Shown: positions 8,709 to 17,953, counted from the stretch's first letter. The stretch is DNA of 64,000 nt from Paraliobacillus salinarum (GCF_014083865.1 NZ_JACEFA010000004.1:62001-126000), one strand, 5' to 3'. Program-made: numbers and translations. The notes: generated by a model not told the origin, from the sequence alone.

Positions 8709-9686
8709 TTTCCATGGTGTCGCTGTTTCGTTTACTGCTTTGATTACTTTATTTAGATTCTCTGTTCCTGTTGTTTCAAGCCAATCTTGGAAAGCTTTTT
8801 TGCCATCTTCAGCAAAGGTTTTTACACCGTCTTTCCAAATCGCTCTTCCACATAGACAACCATTGAACGCAGCACCTGCTTCTTTAGCGAAATAAAGTGT
8901 GTCAACAAACTGGTCATTGGTTACCCCACCACTTAAGTAAATAAACGGTAGCTTACTCTTTTCTGAGCAAGTGCGATAAAATCCAGCTGCATCTTCTTTG
9001 CTAAATACTGGCGCATAATTATCATACTGCTCATTCCCTTCAATATGATAAATAGAAACAGGAACTTCTACCTTTAACAAGTCAATGCCATACACTTCTT
9101 TAGAAAACTCTTCCATGAAGAATTCAATAATCTCAGGCTTTCTTTTTGCAAAATCAACACCTTTTGCATCAAGGCCGCTTGCATCATAAGATACAGGCTC
9201 TAAAATAAAGAACATGTCATTTTGACGACATTCATCACCTACACGCTTGATGAACGTTTTCTTAATGTCGTTATATTTTTCCTCTTCTGCAGTATCATAA
9301 TATACAAGTAACTTCACCGCATGAGCACCTTTTTCAACCAGGTCTCTAATGGAGTAAAAATCAACAAGATTAGGTAATCGTCCTTTTTCAGTCGCGTCAT
9401 AACCTGTCTTTTCATACGCCATAATTAAACCGACATCTTTATTTAATTTAGCAGCAGCTGGCCATCCGTATTCCGGATCAAGTAACAAAGAAGAGGATTG
9501 ATTACCTAATACTTCACTAATTCCCTCTTTGAAACCAGCTAATCCCTCTTCATAGGAAATTGCTCCATTGTATGATGTAATTATCTTACCCAATGAACCA
9601 CGCTGATCCATTGCTGTTGCTAAAACAATATTATTCTCATTAGAAATTGCTTCAAGTCCTTTTCTTTTTCCTGGTGTTAGTTGCAT
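8706..9686 (-). CDS. lacD: Tagatose 1,6-diphosphate aldolase
   Basis: A full-length LacD-type class I aldolase (326 residues) with AMDQRGSLG near the N-terminus and PFIYLSGGVTNDQF near the C-terminus; the Schiff-base Lys should lie in the LLKVEVPV region. AGGAGGTAATGAA precedes the ATG. It cleaves tagatose-1,6-bisphosphate to dihydroxyacetone phosphate and glyceraldehyde-3-phosphate, the last step of the tagatose-6-phosphate pathway, and lies 42 nt downstream of lacC in the same direction as the PTS and lacBA genes. Confidence 0.9.
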   Translation of the reverse strand: MQLTPGKRKGLEAISNENNIVLATAMDQRGSLGKIITSYNGAISYEEGLAGFKEGISEVLGNQSSSLLLDPEYGWPAAAKLNKDVGLIMAYEKTGYDATEKGRLPNLVDFYSIRDLVEKGAHAVKLLVYYDTAEEEKYNDIKKTFIKRVGDECRQNDMFFILEPVSYDASGLDAKGVDFAKRKPEIIEFFMEEFSKEVYGIDLLKVEVPVSIYHIEGNEQYDNYAPVFSKEDAAGFYRTCSEKSKLPFIYLSGGVTNDQFVDTLYFAKEAGAAFNGCLCGRAIWKDGVKTFAEDGKKAFQDWLETTGTENLNKVIKAVNETATPWK

Positions 9687-9728
9687 TTCATTACCTCCTG
9701 TTTTAATTTCGATTTTTATTTAAACGAA

Positions 9729-10670
9729 TCACGAATGCTCTATTAACTCGATACCCATCTGACTCACACACCAATCTATTTTGGTCGGGTCTATACATCC
9801 AGTTTGATCTTCCATTACATTTAAGACTCCCATGGATAAACCAAATTTGATTAAAGATTCATCAGTCAAACCACGTGACAGGCCAGCCGAAAAACCAGCA
9901 ATAACAGAATCACCTGAACCGACTGGATTTTTCGCATCTACTCTAGGATTAGAAACTCTATAGAGCTTGTCATGATGCTTAACAATTGCACCTTTGCTAC
10001 CCATCGTAACAACAACCCACTCTACATTATCTAAAATGGAGGGCTTTGTTAGCGCCTGTATAATACTTTCATCATCCGTAAAGGACTCACCAAATAAGTC
10101 ACCCAATTCAATATGATTAGGTTTTATAAGATCTGGCTTCACATCACTCTTTAATGTTTCTTTTAAAAGATCTCCCTTGGTATCTAGCAATACTAGTTTA
10201 TCGTGCTGTTTAGCAATTGTAATTAGTCTGCTATAAAAATCTGTAGGTATTCCTTTAGGAAGGCTACCCGAAATGGTAATGATGTCAACTTCCTTTATAT
10301 AGCTTGAAAATGCTTGAAGAAAGTCATTTTGTTCTTTAGCAGATATGACTGGACCAGCTTCTAAAATTTCCGTTTGTTCTTCTCCACTAATAATTGCAAT
10401 ACAGTTTCGTGTATCACCATCAATGGAAGAGAAGAAATCTTTCATATCTAACTTAGTTAATTCTTTTCGAATAAATTCGCCTAAACTTCCACCTAAAAAC
10501 CCAGACGCTGCAACTTTTTCATCTAATTGATGTAGCACTCGACTAACATTAAGCCCTTTGCCTCCAGCTGTTTTAGAAACATCCGATACTCTATTCCCCT
10601 TATCTATATTAAAATCTTCTAAGGAATAACGTATATCAACAGATGGATTTAACGTAATGGTTAAAATCAT
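9729..10670 (-). CDS. lacC: Tagatose-6-phosphate kinase (PfkB family)
   Basis: The 313-residue PfkB-family kinase begins MILTITLNPSVD and has AGGKGLNVSR (sugar binding) and PVGSGDSVIAGF, the variant GAGD box with the catalytic Asp. By family alone it could be a 1-phosphofructokinase, but placement between lacD and the PTS/lacBA genes supports tagatose-6-phosphate as substrate. GAGGGG lies 8 nt before the ATG. A 194-nt gap with a long hairpin separates it from the PTS IIC gene upstream, so lacCD may have their own promoter or depend on read-through. Confidence 0.85.
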   Translation of the reverse strand: MILTITLNPSVDIRYSLEDFNIDKGNRVSDVSKTAGGKGLNVSRVLHQLDEKVAASGFLGGSLGEFIRKELTKLDMKDFFSSIDGDTRNCIAIISGEEQTEILEAGPVISAKEQNDFLQAFSSYIKEVDIITISGSLPKGIPTDFYSRLITIAKQHDKLVLLDTKGDLLKETLKSDVKPDLIKPNHIELGDLFGESFTDDESIIQALTKPSILDNVEWVVVTMGSKGAIVKHHDKLYRVSNPRVDAKNPVGSGDSVIAGFSAGLSRGLTDESLIKFGLSMGVLNVMEDQTGCIDPTKIDWCVSQMGIELIEHS

Positions 10671-10790
10671 AGTTATGTCCCCTCACATGGTTAAGATTAC
10701 AAACACTACTATACGTGATTGAAAGCATTTTCTTGACGAAACGTTCTTTAATCTCTTTTTCTATGTTAAAATATTAGAGCAAGTGGTTTG

Positions 10791-10851
10791 GAGTAAGAGG
10801 GGCACACGCGATTTTCAAACAAAAATCGCATGTCCTCTTTTACTCTTTTTT
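10791..10851 (+). terminator. Long hairpin with T-tract oriented on the plus strand
   Basis: Positions 10791-10815 and 10822-10845 pair almost throughout (GAGTAA...CGATTTT with AAAATCG...TTACTC) and are followed by seven T on the plus strand. The neighbouring genes read on the minus strand, on which no T-run follows the stem. It may terminate an antisense transcript or protect the 3' end of the PTS message. A TAAAAT box at 10767-10772 could start a short plus-strand RNA, but the -35 is weak. Confidence 0.5.
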
Positions 10852-10864
10852 TATTTTTTATTTT

Positions 10865-12292
10865 TTAGGCTGCATCTACATCTTCTTTTTGTCTTGCATA
10901 TTCAGCGTTACGTTTCTTCATCTCTTTTAAGTACCATACGAATAATCCAATATAAGCAGTTAGTGATCCTACAGCGATAAGGATATTCTTAAGTGTAAAG
11001 CTTTCACCTAAACGACCAACAATAATTGCGATGAATTTCTCAACTGGCCCTTCCAAAGTAGAGTGAGTAATTAATGCTCCACTTTCTAATCCAGCTGGGA
11101 ATGCGCCTACAGATTGTGCTGTTTCAGTTACGAATGGGGCAATCGCTGTACCTGACCATAAGAAAACAGGAACCATAATTGTACCAATAATAATCATACG
11201 CATAATTTTTCCTCGTGTAACAACCAACAATGCTGGTGTTAAACCAATCGCAATAATACCACCTAATGGAAGAATACCGTTACCAGGCAAGAAAAGAGCG
11301 ATAACTAACATAATTGGAGCAATAACGTTTGCTGCTGCCCACATTTCTGGACGTGCTGCAAGGAAAGGCCAGTCAATACCAATATTGAACTTTCTTCCTT
11401 GGAATTTTGCACTTAAGAAGTTTGTAATCCCTTGTGATAAAGGTTCAACCGCTGCAATAAACCATGTACCTACGACAGAGAATAATTCTAGCGCTACCCC
11501 GCCAATGAAGGCTAAAGTAAAGATCGTTTGTACTGGTTGCTGTCCTAAAAGACCAACAAACGCACCCAGATACACACCAATTGCAAATTTACTTCCCCAG
11601 AAACCTATTTTCTCATTTAATTGAGCCGCATCGAAATCATATTTATCGATAAATGGGAAAAGTTTTTGGAAAATTTTATCAAATAACATAATTAACGGGT
11701 TTAACATGAAATTCAAATGCGTTGTTGTTGTCGGGTTAGAATCCGGCATATCTAACAAGTCATTGAATGTTGGCTTCATAGCATCTGCGTTAATAAATTT
11801 CATTACACCTAAAACAGTAACTAAAATGGTTGCTAGGAATAAGTTGTTAGAATAGTACATAACAAGCAAACCTGTAATTGATAGATGCCAGAAGTTAAAG
11901 ATATCAACATCTAATGTGTCTGTCTTATTCATTAAAAGCATAACAATATTGATGATTACAAGAATTAATAAGAAAAACAGTGTATAAGCTGATCCCCATG
12001 TGATTGTCGCCAAAGGAGCCCAACCTACATCAGTAATTGATAATTCAATACCAGTTGATTTAACAAAATCTTTTAGAGCTGGAGCAAAGTTACCTGTTAA
12101 AATATCAATAACTGCCCCAATACCAGTTAGTGCAATAGCTAATTTCAAACCACCCTCAACTGCTCTACTAAATTTAACCTTCATCAATAGTGCAAATAGA
12201 GTAATAAGGATAAACATCATTGGAGCAGCCCCTAAGTTAATAAGGGGCGAAAAAATAGTGTTAGCAAATTCTATTATTGTTTGCATATTCAT
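10865..12292 (-). CDS. PTS transporter subunit IIC, galactitol family
   Basis: This 475-residue polytopic protein resembles GatC-type IIC, with repeated hydrophobic segments and conserved stretches such as FNIGIDWPFLAARPEMWAA and ITHSTLEGPVEKF. GAGGAG precedes the ATG. IIB and IIA are separate genes immediately upstream. Together with LacAB but no galactitol-phosphate dehydrogenase, the likely substrate is galactose, delivered as galactose-6-phosphate. This is inference from context, since members of the family also carry galactitol. Confidence 0.85.
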   Translation of the reverse strand: MNMQTIIEFANTIFSPLINLGAAPMMFILITLFALLMKVKFSRAVEGGLKLAIALTGIGAVIDILTGNFAPALKDFVKSTGIELSITDVGWAPLATITWGSAYTLFFLLILVIINIVMLLMNKTDTLDVDIFNFWHLSITGLLVMYYSNNLFLATILVTVLGVMKFINADAMKPTFNDLLDMPDSNPTTTTHLNFMLNPLIMLFDKIFQKLFPFIDKYDFDAAQLNEKIGFWGSKFAIGVYLGAFVGLLGQQPVQTIFTLAFIGGVALELFSVVGTWFIAAVEPLSQGITNFLSAKFQGRKFNIGIDWPFLAARPEMWAAANVIAPIMLVIALFLPGNGILPLGGIIAIGLTPALLVVTRGKIMRMIIIGTIMVPVFLWSGTAIAPFVTETAQSVGAFPAGLESGALITHSTLEGPVEKFIAIIVGRLGESFTLKNILIAVGSLTAYIGLFVWYLKEMKKRNAEYARQKEDVDAA

Positions 12293-12316
12293 CTAACTCC
12301 TCTCAATAGTACCTTT

Positions 12317-12625
12317 TTATTTATTCATTTTTTTAATAACGCTTTCAATTTCATCAAAAACTGGAGCTGACATTGCAGGGATACGATATAGTATTGGCCC
12401 AGCTTCTACTACAGGAATTGTAATATCAAAGCTAAATTTAGGTTTTGATATTGGTGCAAAAATATCGTATTCTTCTACCATCTCTTTTGTAATGTCTTTA
12501 ATTACAACTGCATCTGCTTGAACTTTATAACCTCTCTTTTTCATTTCTTCCTCAAGTGCACTTTTAATTTGGTGACTTGAATTAATTCCTGCTCCACACG
12601 CTGCTAGAATCTTAATCATTTTCAT
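12317..12625 (-). CDS. PTS subunit IIB, galactitol type
   Basis: A 102-residue cytoplasmic IIB with the phospho-acceptor Cys10 in KILAACGAGINSS, a P-loop like anion-binding site. AAGGAG lies 3 nt before the ATG. It passes phosphate from IIA to the sugar in IIC. It lies 8 nt from the IIA gene and 25 nt from IIC. Confidence 0.9.
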   Translation of the reverse strand: MKMIKILAACGAGINSSHQIKSALEEEMKKRGYKVQADAVVIKDITKEMVEEYDIFAPISKPKFSFDITIPVVEAGPILYRIPAMSAPVFDEIESVIKKMNK

Positions 12626-12632
12626 CTACTCC

Positions 12633-13109
12633 TTATTTTTTATTTGTTAAAAAGTCGTAAATTTCTTTATTTGTTTCTAATGCTTCTAATGTTTTTACAT
12701 TATCCACATCAGTCATAAACGCCATCAGTTCAGAAAGCACATTCGTTTGGTTTGTTTTTTCATTGTTGATAATCATAAATAAATAATTAACATTTAACTC
12801 ATTATCTGGTGCAATCATGCTATGAAACACAATTGGGTTTGTAAGTTTAACAAACACCACAACTTTAGCATCACAATGCTCTGTTTCTGTATGAGGAATC
12901 GCTACGTTAGGTAACCCTTCAGCAACAGGACTTAAATCAAGTCCTGTAGGGTAATTTAGTTCCCTTTCAACTATTGCATCTTTGAAACTATCCTTTACGA
13001 TCCCCTTTTCAAGAAGAATTTGACTAATTTCTGAAAATACTTCTTCTTGTGTCGTTGCATTACTAGATAGAATTAAATCTTTTTGATAAAGGTTTTCCAT
13101 CACCGGCAT
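12633..13109 (-). CDS. PTS subunit IIA, fructose/mannitol superfamily (GatA-like)
   Basis: 158 residues of the PTS_EIIA_2 fold; the phospho-acceptor is His73 in NVAIPHTETEH. AGGAGGG precedes the ATG. It receives phosphate from HPr and hands it to the IIB encoded next. Confidence 0.9.
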   Translation of the reverse strand: MPVMENLYQKDLILSSNATTQEEVFSEISQILLEKGIVKDSFKDAIVERELNYPTGLDLSPVAEGLPNVAIPHTETEHCDAKVVVFVKLTNPIVFHSMIAPDNELNVNYLFMIINNEKTNQTNVLSELMAFMTDVDNVKTLEALETNKEIYDFLTNKK

Positions 13110-13126
13110 CGCTAACCCTCCTATCT

Positions 13127-13645
13127 TTATTTATCAGGGTATCCCCCGTTATCCCATTTTTCTAGGAACTCATCAAAATAATGGTCATCATTTTTTGCTT
13201 CTTCATTTGCAACCAATGCATCAATTCGTTCAATCATTTTGTCATTCTCTTCAGATTGCTGATATTCAGACTCTAAAAACACATCAATAATATTTTCTCG
13301 CAGTCCTTCGCCGACAATTCTTCCACCCATGCCGATTACATTTGCATTTAATACTTCTTTTGCATACCTTGCTGTTTCGACATCACCTACTAATGCAGAT
13401 CGAATACCGTTTACTTTATTAGATGATACGGAAATTCCAACACCTGTTCCACAAACAACGATACCCAAATCGGCTTCTCCAGAGGTTACCTTTTCTGCTG
13501 TTTTCTTACCGTAAATCGGATAATGGGTACGCTCTTTATCATACGTTCCGTTATCAATCACTTCATGACCTTTTCCTTCTAAATAAGCAACTAAATTATT
13601 TTTCTCGTCTGTTACGATATGGTCGCAACCAATTGAAATCTTCAT
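13127..13645 (-). CDS. lacB: Galactose-6-phosphate isomerase subunit LacB
   Basis: A RpiB/LacAB-family protein of 172 residues with MKISIGCDH at the start and [17 protein letters not shown] containing the catalytic Cys. The ATG at 13645 is preceded by AAGGGG and gives the usual LacB length; an ATG-like start six codons upstream overlaps lacA. With LacA it converts galactose-6-phosphate to tagatose-6-phosphate. Confidence 0.92.
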   Translation of the reverse strand: MKISIGCDHIVTDEKNNLVAYLEGKGHEVIDNGTYDKERTHYPIYGKKTAEKVTSGEADLGIVVCGTGVGISVSSNKVNGIRSALVGDVETARYAKEVLNANVIGMGGRIVGEGLRENIIDVFLESEYQQSEENDKMIERIDALVANEEAKNDDHYFDEFLEKWDNGGYPDK

Positions 13646-13656
13646 CGTCTCACCCC

Positions 13657-14085
13657 TTAACACATTTTATTTAACATATCTACACGAATTTGATGTCGTC
13701 CACCGTCATACGCTGCATCTAGATATGCTTCAACAATCTTTTCAGCTAATTTAGGACCAACAATTCCAGCTCCGATAGCGATAACAGAAGTGTTGTTATG
13801 TCCTATAGTCATTTTTGCAGAATGCTCATCAAAAACATTTGCACAGATGATACCTTGATGTTTGTTAGCTACCATAAATGGCCCTGCACCATATTCATCA
13901 ATAATAATTCCTCGATCTGCTTGCTCTTTTTGTATAACAGATACTACTTTTGTCGTTGCATCAAAGAAATCTAAATTTGCTTCTGGGGTTTGATCTAACA
14001 CCTCATGTCCTAAACGATCAAGTAATTCCTTTATTTGTTGCTTTAGTTCAAAACCTTTGGAATCACTACCAATAGCAATCTTCAT
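13657..14085 (-). CDS. lacA: Galactose-6-phosphate isomerase subunit LacA
   Basis: The 142-residue protein starts [11 protein letters not shown] and has [17 protein letters not shown] in place of the Cys-containing loop of LacB, which is characteristic of LacA subunits. GGGAGGATT precedes the ATG at 14085, so the upstream in-frame start at 14100 is not used. First structural gene after the DeoR regulator. Confidence 0.92.
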   Translation of the reverse strand: MKIAIGSDSKGFELKQQIKELLDRLGHEVLDQTPEANLDFFDATTKVVSVIQKEQADRGIIIDEYGAGPFMVANKHQGIICANVFDEHSAKMTIGHNNTSVIAIGAGIVGPKLAEKIVEAYLDAAYDGGRHQIRVDMLNKMC

Positions 14086-14122
14086 TTGTAATCCTCCCAT
14101 TCCATTAAATAACCAATCTATC

Positions 14123-14899
14123 TTAATTGATTATTTTACATTTATCTTTGTAATAATCTTCGTACTCTTTCGCGATTCGGTTATCCGTAATAATTGCAGT
14201 TAATTTTTTAGTTTCATACAATACCTGGAATGCTTCCACGCCAAACTTACTACTGTCAGAAACAATGTAACGATTATAAGAATTGTCAATAACAATTTGT
14301 TGTACTACTCCCTCTTCTTCATCTGCGGTAGTAACAAAATCACCGTATATACCATTTACACCAATGAAACATTTTTGAACTCTAATATCTTGGATGACTT
14401 TGCGGGTGAAATAACCAACAAACGTACCTGTCTTTTCTCTTAACGTTCCACCAATCAAAATCAACTCGTGCTGTGTTTCATTTTTAAATTGATTAAAAAT
14501 AGTAATAGAATTTGTAATTATCTTTACATTGTTAGCCGTTATATATTTGTATATGAGTTCTGTTGTTGTTCCTGCTCCTATAAAAACGGTATCGTTATCT
14601 TCTATTAATTCAGCCGCTTTCTTTGCTGCATACTTTTTTGATTCAGTATTAATTGCCTTTTTCTCTGTATGGGAGAGCTCAATATATTTGTCATCACTAG
14701 ACTTCCTCTTTGCACCACCGTGAATTTTTTCAACTAACCCTTGTTCTGCAAGCTCATTAATATCTCGGCGTATAGTCATAGGTGTTACATTTAACTCTCT
14801 TGAAACATCAGATATTTTTAAAAAATTGCTTTTATCAAGTAATCTAATAATGTTTTTTTGTCTAATCTCTTTCAGGTTATTCACCTCCCAAATGTTCAA
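14123..14899 (-). CDS. DeoR-family repressor of the lac/tagatose operon (LacR-like)
   Basis: The HTH (KISDVSRELNVTPMTIRRDINELAEQG) is followed by a DeoR sugar-phosphate sensor domain (AAELIEDNDTVFIGAGTTTELIY). The listed start is TTG at 14899. GGGAGGTG lies inside this reading, 6 nt before an in-frame CTG at 14875, which would give a start M-KEIRQKNI typical of the family, so the true start is uncertain by eight codons. It leads the lacAB-PTS genes and probably binds the repeated AT-rich elements upstream, with tagatose-6-phosphate as a likely inducer by analogy with LacR. Confidence 0.85.
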   Translation of the reverse strand: MNIWEVNNLKEIRQKNIIRLLDKSNFLKISDVSRELNVTPMTIRRDINELAEQGLVEKIHGGAKRKSSDDKYIELSHTEKKAINTESKKYAAKKAAELIEDNDTVFIGAGTTTELIYKYITANNVKIITNSITIFNQFKNETQHELILIGGTLREKTGTFVGYFTRKVIQDIRVQKCFIGVNGIYGDFVTTADEEEGVVQQIVIDNSYNRYIVSDSSKFGVEAFQVLYETKKLTAIITDNRIAKEYEDYYKDKCKIIN

Positions 14900-14952
14900 T
14901 TATGTTTCTTTTTGTTATTATGTGTTCATTTTAAAACATGAAAGCGTTTAAT
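14898..14952. promoter_or_regulatory. DeoR-type operator copy and cre-like site before the lac operon
   Basis: AATTATGTTTCTTTTTGTT at 14898-14916 is identical to 16083-16101 before the HAD gene. TGAAAGCGTTTAAT at 14939-14952 agrees with cre at 12 of 14 positions. Both lie directly upstream of the repressor gene, consistent with autoregulation plus catabolite repression. Confidence 0.5.
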
Positions 14953-15077
14953 GCAACACTTAATTTTAAATTTCAATTATTGTTCACATTTTGCAACATC
15001 TTTTAAAAAACATACATATAGAATCTCCTTTTTAAATATGCGTTAGAGCAGGATTGATGATATGAAATGTTACCATT

Positions 15078-15106
15078 AAAAAAAGTCTATCTGCTAGAGA
15101 TAGACC
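15078..15106 (-). terminator. Terminator after the HAD phosphatase gene
   Basis: Reading the minus strand, GTCTATCT-ctagc-AGATAGAC is followed by seven T. It separates the phosphatase transcript from the lac operon. Confidence 0.85.
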
Positions 15107-15133
15107 TTTAACTCACCATTTACTTTTACATTG

Positions 15134-15994
15134 TTAGACTTGTATTTGTTCTAATATTTTATTATTCAAATATTGTTGTAGTCCATTTTCATCATTAGTA
15201 CCTTTTGTTACCTCATTAGCTTTCGCTTTTACAAGTTGGCTAGCATTATTCATAGCAACTGCGTATCCCGCCATTTCAAACATTGGCAGGTCATTTTCTC
15301 CGTCTCCAACTACTAATAGATCTTTAGGTTTTACATTAAAACGTTGTAATAATAAGTGCAGTCCTGTCGCTTTTGAAACTCCTTCAACCATAATTTCAAC
15401 ATTATGATCAGAGGAAGAAGATGTAGTGAACGGCATATTGTTCTTCATCTCTATCAAATACTGTTTCCATAGATTAATTTTGTTTAAATGTTTACTAAAA
15501 AAATATATTTTTACAATATCATCAGTAATTAATTGCGGCTCCCAACTGATTTTTCGTTCAAATGCGTCATAGCGTGCATTTCTTTCATTATCACCTAATG
15601 TGGGTGGGACATCTCCATACACCTCTTGTGCCATTAAGGATTTATCTTCTTCCAACGCAAAACGATTCCCTTTTTTCGTATGTATTTCATAGTAGATTCC
15701 ATTCGCTTTAGCTTTTGCAATAACTTGATTTACTAGATTCGGCTCTAAAACATATTGAAACACCTCTTGATTATCAGCATAACAACCCATCCCGTTAGAA
15801 GTAACAGCACCATCATAAGGGAAATCCACAGGTAACACATCACCAATTTCGCTCATCGTTCTCCCAGTAGAGAGTATTATTTTTATATCTTTGTCTCGGA
15901 TATTTTTTAAAGTGCCGATCAGCTCTTCGCTTACCGTATTATTAGAATCCAATGTAGTCCCATCCATATCTAACGCAATTGCCTTTATATTCAT
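15134..15994 (-). CDS. Cof-type HAD-superfamily sugar phosphatase
   Basis: 286 residues with HAD motif I ALDMDGTTLDSNN, motif II LSTGRT, and motif III/IV GDGENDLPMFEMAG; the cap insert is of the Cof (class IIB) kind. ATG at 15994 is chosen because GGAGG lies 8 nt upstream; a reading from 16027 adds 11 residues. It shares an operator-like repeat with the lac operon, so it is probably co-regulated and may dephosphorylate accumulated sugar phosphates, which is inference. Confidence 0.85.
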   Translation of the reverse strand: MNIKAIALDMDGTTLDSNNTVSEELIGTLKNIRDKDIKIILSTGRTMSEIGDVLPVDFPYDGAVTSNGMGCYADNQEVFQYVLEPNLVNQVIAKAKANGIYYEIHTKKGNRFALEEDKSLMAQEVYGDVPPTLGDNERNARYDAFERKISWEPQLITDDIVKIYFFSKHLNKINLWKQYLIEMKNNMPFTTSSSSDHNVEIMVEGVSKATGLHLLLQRFNVKPKDLLVVGDGENDLPMFEMAGYAVAMNNASQLVKAKANEVTKGTNDENGLQQYLNNKILEQIQV

Positions 15995-16082
15995 GGTTAC
16001 ATCCTCCAAGGTCTTATTTTCATTCAATCTTTGATAGGTTATTTTGCACTATAATATGAAGTCTGCATCATAGTGGACATAT

Positions 16083-16126
16083 AATTATGTTTCTTTTTGT
16101 TCTTTTAATACAAATAACAAACATAA
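16083..16126. promoter_or_regulatory. Dyad operator for the DeoR regulator before the HAD gene
   Basis: TTATGTTT (16085-16092) and AAACATAA (16119-16126) are inverted, with TTTGT/ACAAA arms nested at nearly the same centre. The left half contains the 19-bp sequence also present upstream of the DeoR gene. Confidence 0.5.
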
Positions 16127-16250
16127 TAGAACATGTATATAGTACCATAAAATTAGAGTTTAGGATATCACGTTAGTAATAGATTAAAAAATGTTGTTTA
16201 TTTGAGTTATTGTCTTGCATGAGAATTGAAAGTTTAAAGCGAACACAAAT

Positions 16251-16283
16251 AAAAAACACTAGTTGAATATACTAGTATTTTTT
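16251..16283. terminator. Bidirectional terminator after the TauE gene
   Basis: AAAAAACACTAGT and ACTAGTATTTTTT form a stem with loop TGAATAT; T-runs exist in both directions. On the minus strand it ends the TauE transcript. Confidence 0.75.
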
Positions 16284-16307
16284 ACACCGAAAAGTTATGA
16301 AAATTGT

Positions 16308-17030
16308 TTACAAAAACCCTGCACTTTCCATTAATAAATAGAATCCTGTAAACAATAAGATGATATATGTAATAACCCTAAAGACTGACTGGTTAATCAT
16401 CTTAAACAACAATTGACCAAGGTACAGTCCTATGAATACTAAAGGTATTGCCCATGCACTTGAAACCCAAATGGTTTGATTCGTACCAACGAAAACTACT
16501 TGAATAATTAAACTAACAAAGTAAATAAACAAATAGAAAGCAAGTGTCGTCCCTCTTAATTTTGCTTTTTGTGTATCTGTCCCTGAAAAATATAATAATA
16601 ATGGCGGGCCAGGCATACCAATACTAGTTGTAAGCGAACCTGAAAGGCCACCTACTAATACATCTCTCTTTTTATTTTGATTCACTCGAAACTGAAGGAT
16701 AAGCATAATCGTTAACACGATAATAATAAGGCTGACTCCTAATTTTAATCGGTCTATGTTAATCAATAAAAATGTACTAGTTCCTATTGGAAGACCAATA
16801 ATACTTCCTACAATAAATCTTTTTAATATTTCAAAATCAATATCTTTTCTAATTTTCATGATTAATGCAATCGATATGATTAGAGACAATATTAGATTAA
16901 TTTGAATAGCTTCTGCTGGTTCAAATAATAACAGCAGAAAAGGCGTAGCTAAAATAGAAAAGCCAAACCCTGTACTTGTCTGGAGGATCGAAGCTACCAA
17001 AATAATGATAATAAATAGTAATGCATCCAT
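16308..17030 (-). CDS. Sulfite exporter TauE/SafE family membrane protein
   Basis: A 240-residue hydrophobic protein with about eight membrane segments and the TauE/SafE features STGFGFSILATPFLL and SIGMPGPPLLLYFSG. It lies 80 nt downstream of a thiosulfate/mercaptopyruvate sulfurtransferase gene in the same direction, with no terminator seen between, suggesting a joint role in handling sulfite or other sulfur anions. The transported compound is inferred from the family. Confidence 0.8.
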   Translation of the reverse strand: MDALLFIIIILVASILQTSTGFGFSILATPFLLLLFEPAEAIQINLILSLIISIALIMKIRKDIDFEILKRFIVGSIIGLPIGTSTFLLINIDRLKLGVSLIIIVLTIMLILQFRVNQNKKRDVLVGGLSGSLTTSIGMPGPPLLLYFSGTDTQKAKLRGTTLAFYLFIYFVSLIIQVVFVGTNQTIWVSSAWAIPLVFIGLYLGQLLFKMINQSVFRVITYIILLFTGFYLLMESAGFL

Positions 17031-17110
17031 GTAAATCCTACTTTCTTCGTATTAAATCTGTAAAAAATTCACAACTGTTGGTTGATTTCACGACACAAAA
17101 AATTTTTAGA

Positions 17111-17953
17111 TTAAACTTCTTCTCCGGCGACTACTGGATTTTCTTCATAAGAGACCCAGTCACTATAGCTCCCCGCATAAAGCTTCACATTATGAAAACC
17201 AGCCATTTTTAAAGCAATATAGTTAGGGACAGCGGTCACTCCAGACCCACAGTAAACAATAATTGGTTGTTGTGAATCTAATTCTGAGAAACGCTTTTTT
17301 TGTTCTTCCTTATTTTTAAAAGTTCCTTGGTCTAAAGCGTCCACCCAGCATTTATTGATCGCACCTGGAATATGCCCTGCTCTTCTATCTATTGGTTCTA
17401 CTTCCCCTAAATATCTTTCCCTCGCTCGCGAATCTATTAAAGTAACAGATTTATTCTTTTCCGTAACTATATCCTTCACTTCATTATAAGAAGCTAACAT
17501 ATCCTGCTTAATATTTGTTTTAAATGTAGACGGCTCGGATACAGGAATTTCGTTTATTGACATATATCCTGCCTCAATCCACCCTGTAAATCCTTCATTT
17601 AAAATGTATACCTCTTCATGTCCGATATACGTCAGTAACCACCAAAATCGACTTGCATATTGGCATTCCCCACTGTCATATACAACAACGGTTTTTGTAT
17701 GATCTATTCCAATTTTCTCAACCTCACGTTTAAATTGATCCACTTCTGGAAGAGGATGCCTCCCTCCGTGTTCTCTCACAGGAGCAGATAATTGTTTTTC
17801 TAAATCAAAATAAAAGGCACCAGGAATATGACTTTGATGATATAGCTCAGTACCTTTTCTCTGATTACCTAAATCAAAACGACAATCGACAATTTTCACT
17901 TGCTCATTTTGCAATTGCTGACTTAACCATTCTTTGCTTACAGTAACATTCAT
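17111..17953 (-). CDS. Sulfurtransferase with two rhodanese domains (SseA-like)
   Basis: 280 residues; the N-terminal rhodanese domain is inactive in type and the C-terminal one carries the persulfide Cys in IVYCGSGVTA. The domain linker has HIPGAFYFDLE and HIPGAINKCWVDAL repeats. ATG at 17953 follows GGGTGG by 8 nt; a GTG four codons upstream overlaps that site. CGSGVT loops are typical of 3-mercaptopyruvate sulfurtransferases. Likely co-transcribed with the TauE gene. Confidence 0.88.
   Translation of the reverse strand: MNVTVSKEWLSQQLQNEQVKIVDCRFDLGNQRKGTELYHQSHIPGAFYFDLEKQLSAPVREHGGRHPLPEVDQFKREVEKIGIDHTKTVVVYDSGECQYASRFWWLLTYIGHEEVYILNEGFTGWIEAGYMSINEIPVSEPSTFKTNIKQDMLASYNEVKDIVTEKNKSVTLIDSRARERYLGEVEPIDRRAGHIPGAINKCWVDALDQGTFKNKEEQKKRFSELDSQQPIIVYCGSGVTAVPNYIALKMAGFHNVKLYAGSYSDWVSYEENPVVAGEEV

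Noticed and set aside
10720-10733. cre site before lacC
   Set aside because: TGAAAGCATTTTCT lacks the central CG that CcpA sites require.
10783-10980. Open 65-codon frame on the plus strand
   Set aside because: It runs through a hairpin and the 3' end of the PTS IIC gene, and has no plausible product.
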